The notes: a model not told the origin generated them from the letters alone. A DNA stretch of 50,481 nucleotides from an uncultured Oscillospiraceae bacterium (GCA_946546815.1 CAMNOL010000004.1:1-50481); one strand, 5' to 3'; counted from the first letter of the stretch, positions 1 through 9,086 are shown. Numbers and translations are program-made.

Positions 1-470
1 GTGTCCACGAAGTAGGTGCGAAAGCACCGGCAGAAGGCGCCGTGACTGACCAGCAGCACCGTGTGACCGGCGTATTCTGTCCGCACTTTGTCGATCATGG
101 TGTAAGCCCGTGTGGCCACCATGGCGATGGACTCGCCGCCCCCGGGGAACCGGCGGAAGAAATCCTTCCGGTACTCCATATACTCCGGATCGAAGCGGTC
201 CACTTCCTCATAGGAGCCAAAGTCCTGCTCCAGCAGCAGGGGATCCGTCAGCACCGGCGCGCCGATGCGCTCCGCCACCGCCTGGGCGGTCTGCTGAGCC
301 CGGATCAGGGGGGAGGCGATGATCAGGTCCACCTCGGTCTGAGCAACCTGCTCCGCCAAATCCCGGGCCTGTGCAAGGCCCTTTTCCGTCAGCGGGATGT
401 CCGTCCTCCCGCAGACCACATCCCGATGGTTCCACACAGTTTGCCCGTGGCGGGCCAGATAGACTTTCAT
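1..470 (-). CDS. Histidine phosphatase family protein (phosphoglycerate mutase-like), 3' end cut by window
   Basis: This is a phosphohistidine phosphatase of the phosphoglycerate mutase/cobC superfamily. The translation opens [17 protein letters not shown], which holds the catalytic RHGQT motif with the nucleophilic His. Further on, TDIPLTEKG and [14 protein letters not shown] match the conserved second arginine region, and a C-terminal VSHGAFCR carries the second catalytic His. About 156 codons are present and the frame runs off the left edge, so the gene is partial here. Its ATG overlaps the thyX stop codon (ATGA, 467-470), so it is probably translated by coupling from thyX. The substrate cannot be told from sequence: the family includes metabolic phosphatases, alpha-ribazole phosphatases and broad-range sugar phosphatases. 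The family call is firm; the specific reaction is unknown. Confidence 0.9.
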   Translation of the reverse strand, partial: MKVYLARHGQTVWNHRDVVCGRTDIPLTEKGLAQARDLAEQVAQTEVDLIIASPLIRAQQTAQAVAERIGAPVLTDPLLLEQDFGSYEEVDRFDPEYMEYRKDFFRRFPGGGESIAMVATRAYTMIDKVRTEYAGHTVLLVSHGAFCRCFRTYFVD

Positions 471-1246
471 TCTGTCTGCTCCTTCCAGGCGGCGTATTTG
501 GCCTGCACCTCTTCCATTTTGCCGCAGGTCATCTTGCCCTCGGTGCAGTGACCGCAGGCCACGCAGCTGGGCCCGGCGGAGCTGAACAGCGCCGGAGCGA
601 TGGGGTAGACCAGCCGGAACATGGCCTCAGCCAGCGCCCGGATTTCCCACTGAGCCCGGTTGCAGCAGCGCAGAGAGAAGAAATTCTTCAGGCTTCGGGC
701 GTTCATGGTGACCACCATTTTCGTCTCGCAGGCGTTGGGCAGCACGAAGCGGGCGTCCTCGTTGGCCATCTTTTCCGCCTTTTTGGCGGCGGACTTCTCG
801 TCCAGCCCCTGAGCTATCAGCGCCCGGGTGTGCTTTTCCTGCAGGCTTGCGGCCAGGGCCAGGTACTCCTCCCCCTGCTGCTTCATAGCCTTCAGGAACA
901 GTTCTTTGGAGGCAGGGGCGGCTTCGATCTCCGGAGGAATGACAAACTGAAAATCGTCCAGCCGGACATAGCGCTGGCTCTGGACGGAGTAAGAGGCGAT
1001 GCGGTGCCGGGTGATCTGGGCCAGCAGGCTGCGGGACACGCCCTCAATGGCAAAGGTGAAAGAAACGTGCTCAATGGGGCTTTCGTGGCCCAAAGAAGCC
1101 AGCATTTTTACGAATTTGGTGTTTTTTTCCGGGGTCTGCGCCTCCAGCAGCGCATCCACCCCCACTGCGGAGTAGCACAGCCGGGCGGCGGCAGCCACAA
1201 CCCGCTCCGGGTCCGGGGTGTGGGCGATGAGTTTTACGTTTAGCAT
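467..1246 (-). CDS. thyX: Flavin-dependent thymidylate synthase ThyX
   Basis: ThyX makes dTMP from dUMP with methylenetetrahydrofolate, FAD and NADPH, replacing ThyA. The protein is 259 residues from the start chosen here. The ThyX signature [14 protein letters not shown] lies near residue 80, preceded by the conserved [12 protein letters not shown]. The C-terminus has a cysteine cluster (CVACGHC then CGK), which may bind metal. The frame is open upstream to 1324, but the ATG at 1246 is preferred: the protein then begins [11 protein letters not shown], as is typical of the family, and AAGGAGAGG lies just upstream. A TG-n-TATGAT extended -10 sits at 1320-1328. The gene overlaps the phosphatase start by 4 nt, so the two form an operon. 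Confidence 0.95.
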   Translation of the reverse strand: MLNVKLIAHTPDPERVVAAAARLCYSAVGVDALLEAQTPEKNTKFVKMLASLGHESPIEHVSFTFAIEGVSRSLLAQITRHRIASYSVQSQRYVRLDDFQFVIPPEIEAAPASKELFLKAMKQQGEEYLALAASLQEKHTRALIAQGLDEKSAAKKAEKMANEDARFVLPNACETKMVVTMNARSLKNFFSLRCCNRAQWEIRALAEAMFRLVYPIAPALFSSAGPSCVACGHCTEGKMTCGKMEEVQAKYAAWKEQTE

Positions 1247-1319
1247 GATGGGAGTTCCTCTCCTTGTTCTGTGTGAGTTGTGATATTGAATGTTGATGCA
1301 GTGTGATAGAATCTGCACT

Positions 1320-1328
1320 ATCATAGCA
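1320..1328 (-). promoter_or_regulatory. Extended -10 promoter for thyX
   Basis: On the minus strand the sequence TGCTATGAT gives an extended -10 (TG-n-TATGAT) about 75 nt before the thyX start. No good -35 is visible, as expected for an extended -10 promoter. This is inferred from sequence only. Confidence 0.45.
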
Positions 1329-1398
1329 TATTTCCTCGAAAAGGGGAATAACCGCCGGGCAATTTTTTGAAATCCTGAAAACTCGCCTCCATTACCCC

Positions 1399-1427
1399 TT
1401 GACGATTGAAATGAAAAATGTTACCAT
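1399..1427 (+). promoter_or_regulatory. Sigma-A promoter of the glyQS T-box transcript
   Basis: TTGACG (1399-1404) and TACCAT (1422-1427) are separated by 17 nt. Transcription would start near 1434, just at the 5' edge of the T-box Stem I, which supports the assignment. Confidence 0.65.
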
Positions 1428-1433
1428 AGACCC

Positions 1434-1690
1434 GTTCAAAAGCAAAGACGGGAAGAAGTAGCACGGTTCCGGGAAGAAGAGAGCGGTCGTTTTGGTGAAA
1501 GACCGACGAAGGGGCTGGGTGAACGGCATCCCAGAGCTGCGGCAGGAACGGACACAGTCCCAGTAAACGCCGCCGGAACCCGCCGTTACCGGGATTTGAG
1601 CGTCCGGAGCCATGCTTCGGAAATTCAGGTGGCACCACGGACACAAGTTCGCCCTGAGTCGATGTGACTCGGAGGCGATTTTTTATTTGT
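1434..1690 (+). ncRNA. T-box riboswitch, glycine (specifier GGC), upstream of glyQS
   Basis: This leader senses uncharged tRNA-Gly and permits read-through into glyQS. Visible parts are the Stem I apical region (AGAGAG at about 1475, then GGTGAAAGACC at 1493-1503), the specifier region GAAC-GGC-ATCCCA-GAGC (1521-1537) with GGC at 1525-1527, the T-box AGGTGGCACCACGG (1627-1640) and a terminator hairpin (1650-1686) ending in T6. GGC is a glycine codon, matching the downstream gene. The base in the tRNA-acceptor bulge (UGGN) is C, whereas the proline and valine T-boxes in this window have U. Parts were recognised by eye, not with a covariance model. Confidence 0.9.
1650..1686 (+). terminator. 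Intrinsic terminator of the glycine T-box
   Basis: The stem pairs CGCC..GAGTC with GACTC..GGCG and is followed by six T. It is the terminator alternative to the antiterminator formed with the T-box at 1627-1640. Confidence 0.85.
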
Positions 1691-1818
1691 CTGCACCCCG
1701 AAGGCGCTGCCAGGAATTCTTTGGGAGATCCTGCATTTTTTGCTGGACACCGACCTGGATTCCATTCGCTGCATCGTTTGTCAATTTCGATCGTTCATCG
1801 TTTGAAAGGAAGAAACTT

Positions 1819-3249
1819 ATGGAAAACACCAAGAAAACCATGGAAAAAATCATCGCCCTGTGCAAGGGCCGCGGCTTCATCTTCGCCGGCTCCGAGATCT
1901 ACGGCGGCCTGGCCAACACCTGGGACTACGGTCCTCTGGGCGTTGAGCTGAAGAACAACGTCAAGTCTGCCTGGCGCAAGAAGTTCATCCAGGAAAACCC
2001 CTACAACGTGGGCCTGGACTCCGCCATTCTGATGAACCCCCAGACCTGGGTGGCCTCCGGACATCTGGGCGGCTTTTCTGACCCGCTGATGGACTGCAAG
2101 GAGTGCCATGAGCGCTTCCGCGCCGACCAGCTCATCGAGGGCTGGTGCGAGGAGAACAGCTTCCAGCTGGAGAAGCCCATTGACGCCTTCACCCAGGAGG
2201 AGATGGGCCAGTTTATCGAAGAACACCACGTCTGCTGCCCCACCTGCGGCAAGCACAACTGGACCGACATCCGTCAGTTCAACCTGATGTTCAAGACCTT
2301 CCAGGGCGTCACCGAGGATGCAAAGAACACCGTTTATTTGCGCCCCGAGACCGCTCAGGGCATCTTTGTCAACTTCCCCAGCGTACAGCGCACCACCCGC
2401 AAGAAGGTTCCCTTCGGCGTGGCCCAGATCGGCAAGAGCTTCCGCAACGAGATCACCCCGGGCAACTTCACCTTCCGCACCCGTGAGTTCGAGCAGATGG
2501 AGCTGGAGTTCTTCTGCAAGCCCGACACCGACCTGGAGTGGTTTGCCTACTGGCGTAAGTTCTGCCACGACTGGCTCACCGGCCTGAACATGAAGGACGA
2601 GAACCTGCGCCTGCGCGACCATGAGCCGGAGGAGCTGAGCTTCTACTCCAAGGCCACCACCGACTTTGAATATTTGTTCCCCTTCGGCTGGGGTGAGCTG
2701 TGGGGCATTGCGGACCGCACGGACTACGACCTGACCCGCCACCAGGAGACCTCCGGCAAGGACATGAGCTACTTCGATCCCACCGACAACACCCGCTACA
2801 TTCCCTACGTCATCGAGCCGTCTCTGGGCGCGGACCGTGTGGTGCTGGCTTTCCTGATCGAGGCCTATGACGAGGAAGTTGTGGGCAAGGACAAGAAGGG
2901 CAACGACGATGTGCGTGTGGTCATGCACTTCCACCCCGCACTGGCTCCCTTCAAGGCCGCCGTGCTGCCCCTGAGCAAGAAGCTGTCTGACAAGGCAATG
3001 GAGATCCAGGCCGAGCTGAGCAAGTACTTTATGGTGGACTTCGACGACGCCGGCTCCATCGGCAAGCGCTACCGCCGTCAGGACGAGGTGGGCACTCCCT
3101 ACTGCATCACCGTGGACTTCCAGACCGTGGGCGACGACAAGACCGAGGCCGACAACGCCGTCACCATCCGCGACCGGGACACCATGGAGCAGGTCCGTGT
3201 GCCCATCAGCGAGCTGAAGAGCTGGCTGGAGGAAAAGCTGGCCTATTAA
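1819..3249 (+). CDS. glyQS: Glycine--tRNA ligase, dimeric class II type
   Basis: This enzyme charges tRNA-Gly and is the alpha2 (eukaryote/archaea/Gram-positive) form rather than the tetrameric glyQ/glyS form. It is 476 residues from ATG 1819, which has AAAGGA 9 nt upstream; the frame is open back to 1612, but that stretch is the T-box leader. Class II motif 2 is seen as [19 protein letters not shown] (around residue 215), and motif 3 as [14 protein letters not shown] (around residue 335). A C-terminal anticodon-binding domain starts near residue 375 ([14 protein letters not shown]) and includes [15 protein letters not shown]. Expression is expected to be controlled by the glycine T-box, with an intrinsic terminator directly after the stop codon, so the unit is monocistronic. 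Confidence 0.97.
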   Translation: MENTKKTMEKIIALCKGRGFIFAGSEIYGGLANTWDYGPLGVELKNNVKSAWRKKFIQENPYNVGLDSAILMNPQTWVASGHLGGFSDPLMDCKECHERFRADQLIEGWCEENSFQLEKPIDAFTQEEMGQFIEEHHVCCPTCGKHNWTDIRQFNLMFKTFQGVTEDAKNTVYLRPETAQGIFVNFPSVQRTTRKKVPFGVAQIGKSFRNEITPGNFTFRTREFEQMELEFFCKPDTDLEWFAYWRKFCHDWLTGLNMKDENLRLRDHEPEELSFYSKATTDFEYLFPFGWGELWGIADRTDYDLTRHQETSGKDMSYFDPTDNTRYIPYVIEPSLGADRVVLAFLIEAYDEEVVGKDKKGNDDVRVVMHFHPALAPFKAAVLPLSKKLSDKAMEIQAELSKYFMVDFDDAGSIGKRYRRQDEVGTPYCITVDFQTVGDDKTEADNAVTIRDRDTMEQVRVPISELKSWLEEKLAY

Positions 3250-3263
3250 CCGGATATTTTTTG

Positions 3264-3298
3264 AAAGCCCCGATTCTCAAAAATCGGGGCTTTTTTTG
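3264..3298 (+). terminator. Intrinsic terminator of glyQS
   Basis: The 12-bp stem AAAGCCCCGATT / AATCGGGGCTTT is followed by a run of T. It starts 15 nt after the glyQS stop. Confidence 0.9.
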
Positions 3299-3299
3299 G

Positions 3300-3328
3300 T
3301 TGACAAACCGGGTTGTATCAGGTATCTT
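3300..3328 (+). promoter_or_regulatory. Sigma-A promoter of the LRR protein gene
   Basis: TTGACA (3300-3305) and TATCTT (3323-3328) have a 17-nt spacer. The -35 begins right after the glyQS terminator, giving a 5' UTR of about 50 nt. Confidence 0.75.
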
Positions 3329-3382
3329 GTTATTAGAAGGGCAACAACCCACACATGGCAATTCTGACAGGAGGCGATTGCA

Positions 3383-4696
3383 ATGAAACTGACAGTGAAA
3401 CGACTGCTGGCGCTGATCCTGGCGCTGACAATGGCTATGAGCCTGTGCGCCGGCGCATGGGCGGCAGAGGTGGATCCGGCAGATGCGCCCGCCCACGTGA
3501 CCACTCTGAACGGAAAGAGCGGCAAATGCGGTGAAAATGTCACCTGGGTTTTGGACGGAGACACCCTGACCATCAGCGGCACCGGAGCAATGGCTGATTT
3601 CGATGGGGGCGAGGATATCTCCTGGAGCGAGGAGCGCGACCAGATCACAAAGGTGGTCATTGAGAAGGGCGTCACCACAATCGGAGAGATGGCGTTCTTC
3701 TACTGCAGCAATCTGAAAAGTGTCACCATTCCCAACACCGTTACCAAAATCGGATATCAGGCATTCCATGCCTGCCGGCAGCTGAGCGATGTCACCATTC
3801 CCAGTGGGGTCAAGATGATCGGCGACTATGCTTTTGATGAAACGGCACTGTCCTCGGTGAGCCTGCCTGCCAGCGTGACCAGCGTTGGGTATCTGGCGTT
3901 TGCCAACGGTCCCAAGCTGAAAAAGGTGAACCTGGGCAAAGGGGTAAAGAGCGTGGACAAGAGCGCCTTTTCCGGCTCAGACGTCCTGGAGGCCATCACC
4001 GTTGCCTCCGGCAACAAGACCTATAGCGCTCAGGGCGGCGCGCTCTACGATGCGGCAAAGAAAAAGCTGATCCTGTGCCCCGAGGGGAAGAAAGGGACGC
4101 TGACCCTGCCCAAGAGCACCGTCACTATCGAAAAGTACGCCTGCATGGGCTGCGAGAAGCTCACCAAGGTGGTCATTCCCAGCGGCGTCAAAACCATCGG
4201 TGAATCCGCCTTTGAGTATTGCTCAGCGCTGAAGAGCCTGACCATTCCCGCCAGCGTGACCAAAATCGGGGACTACGCTTACGGCGTACAGAGCACCGCC
4301 TACGGCGATGAGGATGATTATTATTATCCCATCAAGGGGGACGTCATTTACGGCTACAAGAACTCTGCCGCAGAGAAATACGCCAAGAACAACAAGGTCA
4401 CGTTCAAGGCCCTCCTTCCCAAGACAACACTGTCCAGCGTGAAGAACGTCAAGGGCAAAAAGATGACCGTCAAGTGGAAGAAGAACACCAAGGGCAAGGG
4501 TTATCAGATTCAGTACTCCACCGACAAGAACTTCAAGAAGGGGAACAAGACCGTCAAAATCGGCAAGAATTCCACCACAAGCAAAACCATTTCCAAGCTG
4601 AAAAAGGGCAAAACCTATTATGTCCGCATCCGCACCGTCAACGGAAGCAACACCTCCGACTGGAGCGGTGTGAAGAGCGTAAAGATCAAAAAGTAA
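3383..4696 (+). CDS. Secreted leucine-rich-repeat (BspA-type LRR_5) protein with C-terminal fibronectin III domain
   Basis: The 437-residue protein starts with a signal peptide (K-R charged start, hydrophobic LLALILALTMAMSL, likely cleavage after GAWA, residue 27). Residues about 80-290 hold BspA/TpLRR-type repeats of the form L..VTIP..VT.IG..AF..C (for example LKSVTIPNTVTKIGYQAF and LKSLTIPASVTKIGDYAY), with a repeat-poor interval at about 190-235. Residues about 345-437 form a lysine-rich fibronectin III-like domain (KKMTVKWKK, GYQIQYSTD, YYVRIRTV). No sortase motif or cell-wall-binding domain is present, so the protein is probably released or held by its basic domain. Such proteins usually bind host or cell-surface ligands; the ligand is unknown. 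The start has AGGAGG 8 nt upstream. The gene is monocistronic. Confidence 0.88.
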   Translation: MKLTVKRLLALILALTMAMSLCAGAWAAEVDPADAPAHVTTLNGKSGKCGENVTWVLDGDTLTISGTGAMADFDGGEDISWSEERDQITKVVIEKGVTTIGEMAFFYCSNLKSVTIPNTVTKIGYQAFHACRQLSDVTIPSGVKMIGDYAFDETALSSVSLPASVTSVGYLAFANGPKLKKVNLGKGVKSVDKSAFSGSDVLEAITVASGNKTYSAQGGALYDAAKKKLILCPEGKKGTLTLPKSTVTIEKYACMGCEKLTKVVIPSGVKTIGESAFEYCSALKSLTIPASVTKIGDYAYGVQSTAYGDEDDYYYPIKGDVIYGYKNSAAEKYAKNNKVTFKALLPKTTLSSVKNVKGKKMTVKWKKNTKGKGYQIQYSTDKNFKKGNKTVKIGKNSTTSKTISKLKKGKTYYVRIRTVNGSNTSDWSGVKSVKIKK

Positions 4697-4713
4697 TTCC
4701 ATTAACGAATCAG

Positions 4714-4744
4714 GCCCCGGCTCTTATGAGCCGGGGCTGTTTTG
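4714..4744. terminator. Terminator between the LRR and CLC genes
   Basis: A 10-bp stem (GCCCCGGCTC / GAGCCGGGGC) with loop TTAT is followed by TGTTTT on the plus strand. It lies between convergent genes and clearly serves the LRR gene. On the minus strand it has no clear T-run, so its role for the CLC gene is uncertain. Confidence 0.75.
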
Positions 4745-4756
4745 CCTATTTGTGTC

Positions 4757-6124
4757 TTATTCCTCTTTCTCTGGCATATATTCTGCCCGCTTTTCCCGGC
4801 CGAAGTATTCCTCGCTGCCGCTCTTGTTGATGAAAACCGCCTTGGTCTTGGAGTACATGATCTTCTGCTCGTGGTACAGTCCCGTGTAGCCGCTGAGCAT
4901 ATAGCTCACCGCCACGCCCAGCGCCAGGGGAGCCACACCCACGCCCGCAAACAGCTCGTAGCCCAGCAGAATGGAGGTCATGGGGGAGTTGGTCACGCCG
5001 CAGAACACGGACACCATCCCCACCGCCGCGCCAAAGCTGGCAGACAGCCCCAGCAGCGGCGCAACGGCACAGCCAAAGGTGGCGCCCACAAAGAAGGAGG
5101 GGACGATCTCGCCGCCCTTGTACCCCGCGCTCAGGGTGGCGCCGGTGAAGATCATTTTCAGCAGGAAGGCGTAGGGAACCACCCGACCCTCCAGCGCTTC
5201 GCTGATGATGTTCATGCCGGCGCCGTTGTAATCTGTGCCGAAAATATGGGTCAGCAGGATGATGAGTATGCCGCCGGCGATGATTTTTGTCCAGCGCTTC
5301 TTGAAATACCGCCGGTAGAGCATATTGAAGCCATGCATGACCCGGCAGAAGATGTTGGCCAGCATACCGCACAATCCGCCCAGCAGAATGAGTTTTGCCA
5401 TGGTGGGGATGCTGACCACCGCCGCACCGTGCACCAGAAAGCTGGTGCCCTCACAGTGGAGGCGATGAGACACAATGTTGGCGATGAGGGAGGAGACAAA
5501 GCAGGGGATGATGGCGGCATAGTACATCACGCCCACGCTCTCCACCTCCATGGCAAACACCGCTGCAGACAGCGGGGTTCCAAACAGAGCGGAGAAGCCC
5601 GCTGACATACCCGCCATGGTGGCGATGCGCTCATCCTTGGAGTCCAGCTTGATGAACCGGCCCACCGCAGCGGACAGGCCGCCGCCGATCTGCAGCGCAG
5701 CGCCCTCTCGTCCGGCGGAGCCGCCGCACAGGTGGGTCAGCACTGTGGAGACAAAGATCAGCGGGACCATGGTCAGCCGGAGGTAGCGGGAATCCCGGAC
5801 AGAGGCCAGCACGAACTCTGTTCCTCCGTCATTCTCCATATGAAACAGCTGATAGATGCCTACAATTATCAAGCCAGCTACCGGCAGCAGGAACAGCAGC
5901 CACGGGTGCTCCAGACGGGTTGCGGTGGCCCACTCCACCGCGTGGTGGAACGCCGCGCCGACGACGCCGACTACGCCGCCCACGGCGATGGAAATGACCA
6001 GCCACCGGGCAAAGGCGGTCCACTCACGGCCAACATAAATCTGAAACCGGGGCCAGAGTTCCAGAATTTCTATGAGCAGATCCGTTAAGGCGTCTTTGAT
6101 CCGCTCCCATATTTTTTTCCACAT
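4757..6124 (-). CDS. CLC family chloride channel / anion-proton exchanger (CLC-F-like motifs)
   Basis: This is an inner-membrane anion transporter of the CLC family, 455 residues from ATG 6124 (AGAGGAAC upstream; the longer open frame has no supporting start). The gating-glutamate motif appears as GSAGREGAALQIGG, with Ala in place of the Pro of GREGP. GMSAGFSALFGTPLSAAVFAMEV matches the helix H/I region, and YKGGEIVPSFFVGATFG the helix N region. These variants, especially GREGA and the GGE-x-x-P-x-FF-x-GAT pattern, recall the CLC-F fluoride/proton branch more than EriC, but the selectivity-filter segment reads DGGTEFV, which fits neither well. The anion is therefore undecided (chloride or fluoride). 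No CBS domains follow. No fluoride riboswitch was recognised upstream. The tail is charged (residues 430-455). Confidence 0.88.
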   Translation of the reverse strand: MWKKIWERIKDALTDLLIEILELWPRFQIYVGREWTAFARWLVISIAVGGVVGVVGAAFHHAVEWATATRLEHPWLLFLLPVAGLIIVGIYQLFHMENDGGTEFVLASVRDSRYLRLTMVPLIFVSTVLTHLCGGSAGREGAALQIGGGLSAAVGRFIKLDSKDERIATMAGMSAGFSALFGTPLSAAVFAMEVESVGVMYYAAIIPCFVSSLIANIVSHRLHCEGTSFLVHGAAVVSIPTMAKLILLGGLCGMLANIFCRVMHGFNMLYRRYFKKRWTKIIAGGILIILLTHIFGTDYNGAGMNIISEALEGRVVPYAFLLKMIFTGATLSAGYKGGEIVPSFFVGATFGCAVAPLLGLSASFGAAVGMVSVFCGVTNSPMTSILLGYELFAGVGVAPLALGVAVSYMLSGYTGLYHEQKIMYSKTKAVFINKSGSEEYFGREKRAEYMPEKEE

Positions 6125-6173
6125 AACCGTTCCTCTTTTCTTCTCAAAGAGAAGTATTTTCTTTCCACCCCTG

Positions 6174-6182
6174 AGTATAGCA
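6174..6182 (-). promoter_or_regulatory. Extended -10 promoter of the CLC gene
   Basis: TGCTATACT (TG-n-TATACT) lies on the minus strand about 50 nt upstream of the CLC start, just after the clpB terminator. The -35 is poor. Confidence 0.45.
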
Positions 6183-6204
6183 TGGGAACGGAGTGATTGC
6201 CAGA

Positions 6205-6244
6205 GAAAAACAAAACCGTTCCGACAAAAAAGCCGGAACGGTTT
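6205..6244 (-). terminator. Intrinsic terminator of clpB
   Basis: On the minus strand the 11-bp stem AAACCGTTCCG / CGGAACGGTTT is followed by TGTTTTT. It begins 38 nt after the clpB stop and separates clpB from the CLC gene. Confidence 0.85.
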
Positions 6245-6281
6245 CGAATATGATTTGTTGTATGGGTTCTTTGCTGTAGGG

Positions 6282-8891
6282 TTAAATGACGCTCTGCTCC
6301 TGAATGAACAGCCCGTCGGCGTCTGCGTCCACCACCAGCTCGGTGTCCGGAGCCACATCGTCAGCCACGATTTTCCGGCCCAGCAGCGTTTCCACGGTGT
6401 GCTGGACGTACCGGCGCAGGGGCCGCGCACCGAAAGCAGGGTCGTAGCTCTCCTCTACGATCCGGTTTTTTGCGGCGTCGGTAAGGCGGACGGTCAGCTG
6501 CTTGTCTGCCAGACGGCGGTTCAGGTCCTCCACCAGCAGATCCACAATGCCGGTCATATTCTCCCGGGTCAGCGGCTTGTAGAACACGATTTCGTCCAGA
6601 CGGTTCAGGAACTCCGGACGGAAGGAGCGCTTCAGCAGCGTCTCCACCTGAGCCTTGGCATCTTCGGAGATCTCGCCGTCCGCCTGAATGCCCTCCAGCA
6701 GGTACTGGCTGCCCAGGTTGGAGGTCAGGATGATGATGGTGTTTTTAAAGTCTACGGTGCGGCCCTGGCTGTCGGTGATGCGCCCGTCGTCCAGCACCTG
6801 CAGCAGCACGTTGAACACATCCGGGTGGGCCTTTTCCACCTCGTCAAACAGCACCACGGAGTAAGGCTTCCGGCGCACTGCCTCGGTGAGCTGGCCGCCC
6901 TCCTCATAGCCCACATAGCCGGGAGGCGCTCCGATCAGGCGGGACACAGAGTATTTCTCCATGTATTCGCTCATATCAATGCGGACCATGTTCTTTTCGC
7001 TGTCAAACAGCGCTTCGCTCAGCGCTTTGGCCAGCTCTGTTTTGCCCACGCCGGTGGGGCCCAGGAACAGGAAGCTGCCCAGGGGGCGGTTGGGGTCCTG
7101 GATGCCGGCCCGGCTGCGGATGATGGCCTCGGTGACCTTCTGCACCGCCTCGTCCTGGCCGATGACCCGCTGATGCAGGGTGTCGTCCAGGTGCAGCACC
7201 TTGTCCCGCTCGCTCTCCATGAGCTTGGCCACAGGGATGCCGGTCCAGCGCTCAATGATGCGGGAAATCTCTTCCTCCGTCACCCGGTCCCGGAGCAGGG
7301 AACGCTTCTTGCCTTCGGCGGCGATGGCGTCTTCCTCCTCCAGCTCCTTTTGGAGGGCGGGGAGTCTGCCGTACTGGATCTCACCGGCTTTGCCGTAGTC
7401 GCCGTTGCGCTGGGCCACTTCCAGCTCCGCCTTGGCGGCTTCGATGTCCTCACGGAGCTTCTGTACCCGGCCGATGGCGTTCTTTTCGTTGTCCCACTGG
7501 GCCTTCTTTGCGTCAAACTCGCTGTGCAGGTCGGCCAGCTCCTGCTGGATGGCGGCAAGGCGCTCCATGGACAGCTTGTCGTCCTCTTTTTTCAGCGCCG
7601 CCTCTTCGATTTCCAGCTGGATGATCTTCCGGTTGATGGAGTCCAGCTCTGTGGGCATGGAGTCCATCTCCGTGCGGATCAGTGCGCAGGCCTCGTCGAT
7701 CAGGTCGATGGCCTTGTCCGGCAGGAACCGGTCCGTGATATAGCGGTTGGACAGGGTTGCGGCGGCGATGATGGCGCCGTCCTGAATTTTGACGCCGTGG
7801 TAGACCTCATAGCGCTCCTTCAGGCCCCGCAGAATGGCGATGGTGTCCTCCACAGTGGGTTCGGCCACCATCACCGGCTGGAACCGTCGCTCCAAAGCGG
7901 CGTCCTTTTCAATGTACTGGCGGTACTCGTTCAGAGTGGTGGCGCCGATGCAGTGCAGCTCGCCCCGGGCCAGCATGGGCTTGAGCAGGTTGCCCGCGTC
8001 CATGGAGCCCTCGGTCTTGCCCGCGCCCACAATGGTGTGCAGCTCGTCGATGAACAGCAGGATGCGGCCCTCAGACTTTTTGACCTCGTTCAGCACCGCC
8101 TTCAGCCGCTCTTCAAACTCGCCCCGGTATTTGGCGCCGGCAATCAGCGCACCCATGTCCAGAGAGAAAATGGTCTTGTCCTGGAGGGATTTGGGCACAT
8201 CCTTGCGGACGATCCGCTGAGCCAGACCCTCCACCACAGCGGTTTTGCCCACGCCGGGCTCGCCGATGAGGACGGGGTTGTTCTTGGTCTTACGGGACAG
8301 GATCCGAACCACGTTGCGGATTTCGTCATCTCTGCCGATCACCGGGTCCATCTGGTTCTTTCTGGCCCGTTCCACCAGGTCCGTGCCGTACTTCTTCAGC
8401 GCGTCATAGGTGCCCTCCGGGTTGTCGGAGGTGACCCGCTGGTTCCCCCGGACGCTGCTCAGCGCAGAGAGAACATTTTCCTTGGTGATCCGGTAGGTTT
8501 GGAACAGCCGCTTGAGGCTGCTGTCCGGCACCTCGATGAGGCCCAGAAGCAGGTGCTCCACCGACAGGTACTCGTCCTTCATCTGGTCCGCGGCCTTGTC
8601 TGCGGCGGTGAGGGCCTTATCCATGCCCTGGCTGACGTACACCTTGCCCGGTTCCCGGCCGGAGCCGGAGACCCGGGGCATCCTTTCGATCTCCGCCTTG
8701 ACTGCGGCTTTCAGGCTGGCAGGGTCAGGGCCGATTCCAGCCACCAGCTGAGAGGCCAGCCCCTCCTCCTGGTCCAGCAGAGCGTACAGCAGGTGGGCCT
8801 GCTCGATCTGAGGGCTACCGTATTCTGTGGCAAGAGACTGAGCGGACTGAAGCGCTTGCTGCGCTCTTTGGGTAAAATTCTTATTCGTCAT
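6282..8891 (-). CDS. clpB: ATP-dependent chaperone ClpB (Hsp100 disaggregase)
   Basis: ClpB is a hexameric cytoplasmic AAA+ disaggregase that rescues heat-aggregated proteins with DnaK. It has 869 residues, the usual family length. In order it carries a Clp N-domain (about 1-145), AAA-1 with Walker A GEPGVGKT (about 205) and Walker [10 protein letters not shown], a coiled-coil middle domain (about 405-520, Glu/Lys-rich, which separates ClpB from ClpC), and AAA-2 with Walker A GPTGVGKT and Walker [12 protein letters not shown]. The start is ATG 8891 with AAGGAAGGAA upstream; the open frame reaches 8918. A CIRCE-like operator is centred about 140 nt upstream, so HrcA control is likely. The gene sits directly downstream of ftsH, another AAA+ quality-control gene, behind ftsH's own terminator. 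Confidence 0.97.
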   Translation of the reverse strand: MTNKNFTQRAQQALQSAQSLATEYGSPQIEQAHLLYALLDQEEGLASQLVAGIGPDPASLKAAVKAEIERMPRVSGSGREPGKVYVSQGMDKALTAADKAADQMKDEYLSVEHLLLGLIEVPDSSLKRLFQTYRITKENVLSALSSVRGNQRVTSDNPEGTYDALKKYGTDLVERARKNQMDPVIGRDDEIRNVVRILSRKTKNNPVLIGEPGVGKTAVVEGLAQRIVRKDVPKSLQDKTIFSLDMGALIAGAKYRGEFEERLKAVLNEVKKSEGRILLFIDELHTIVGAGKTEGSMDAGNLLKPMLARGELHCIGATTLNEYRQYIEKDAALERRFQPVMVAEPTVEDTIAILRGLKERYEVYHGVKIQDGAIIAAATLSNRYITDRFLPDKAIDLIDEACALIRTEMDSMPTELDSINRKIIQLEIEEAALKKEDDKLSMERLAAIQQELADLHSEFDAKKAQWDNEKNAIGRVQKLREDIEAAKAELEVAQRNGDYGKAGEIQYGRLPALQKELEEEDAIAAEGKKRSLLRDRVTEEEISRIIERWTGIPVAKLMESERDKVLHLDDTLHQRVIGQDEAVQKVTEAIIRSRAGIQDPNRPLGSFLFLGPTGVGKTELAKALSEALFDSEKNMVRIDMSEYMEKYSVSRLIGAPPGYVGYEEGGQLTEAVRRKPYSVVLFDEVEKAHPDVFNVLLQVLDDGRITDSQGRTVDFKNTIIILTSNLGSQYLLEGIQADGEISEDAKAQVETLLKRSFRPEFLNRLDEIVFYKPLTRENMTGIVDLLVEDLNRRLADKQLTVRLTDAAKNRIVEESYDPAFGARPLRRYVQHTVETLLGRKIVADDVAPDTELVVDADADGLFIQEQSVI

Positions 8892-8919
8892 AATCGGTTC
8901 CTTCCTTTCCGGCCCCATC

Positions 8920-8928
8920 GAGTGCTAA
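8920..8928 (+). promoter_or_regulatory. CIRCE half-site in the clpB 5' UTR
   Basis: GAGTGCTAA, identical to one arm of CIRCE, occurs 29 nt before the clpB start. No matching arm lies nine bases away, so it is a half-site only. It may be a relic or an auxiliary HrcA contact. Confidence 0.35.
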
Positions 8929-9017
8929 TACTATCTGAAAACGCACCGGGAGCCTCCCTCGATTTGCCCTCAGTATAGAAGGTTTTTCCACAGAAATCAT
9001 GAACAGACTGTGAATTT

Positions 9018-9044
9018 TTAGCAGTCGCATTATAAGAGTGCTAA
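9018..9044 (+). promoter_or_regulatory. CIRCE-like HrcA operator upstream of clpB
   Basis: TTAGCAGTC-N9-GAGTGCTAA departs from the consensus TTAGCACTC-N9-GAGTGCTAA by a single base. A minus-strand TATAAT (9034-9029) lies within the spacer, so HrcA binding there would cover a -10 element. No strong -35 is seen. Confidence 0.8.
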
Positions 9045-9056
9045 ACTGAAAAGGGC

Positions 9057-9086
9057 GAAAAACGGGACGGCCTAGGCCGCCCCGTC
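9057..9086 (-). terminator. Intrinsic terminator of ftsH
   Basis: The minus-strand hairpin ACGGGGCGGCC-TA-GGCCGTCCCGT is followed by five T. It begins 5 nt after the ftsH stop. Confidence 0.85.

Noticed and set aside
1612-1818. N-terminal extension of glyQS
   Set aside because: The open frame upstream of ATG 1819 coincides with the T-box and its terminator, which are RNA elements.
6125-6204. Fluoride riboswitch upstream of the CLC gene
   Set aside because: The conserved crcB-motif pattern was not found; only a promoter and a ribosome-binding site are visible.
6072-8978. Long plus-strand open frame (968 codons) opposite clpB
   Set aside because: It is the antisense shadow of clpB in GC-rich DNA. 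The translation is rich in His, Gln, Leu and Val with no domain, and it has no ribosome-binding site.
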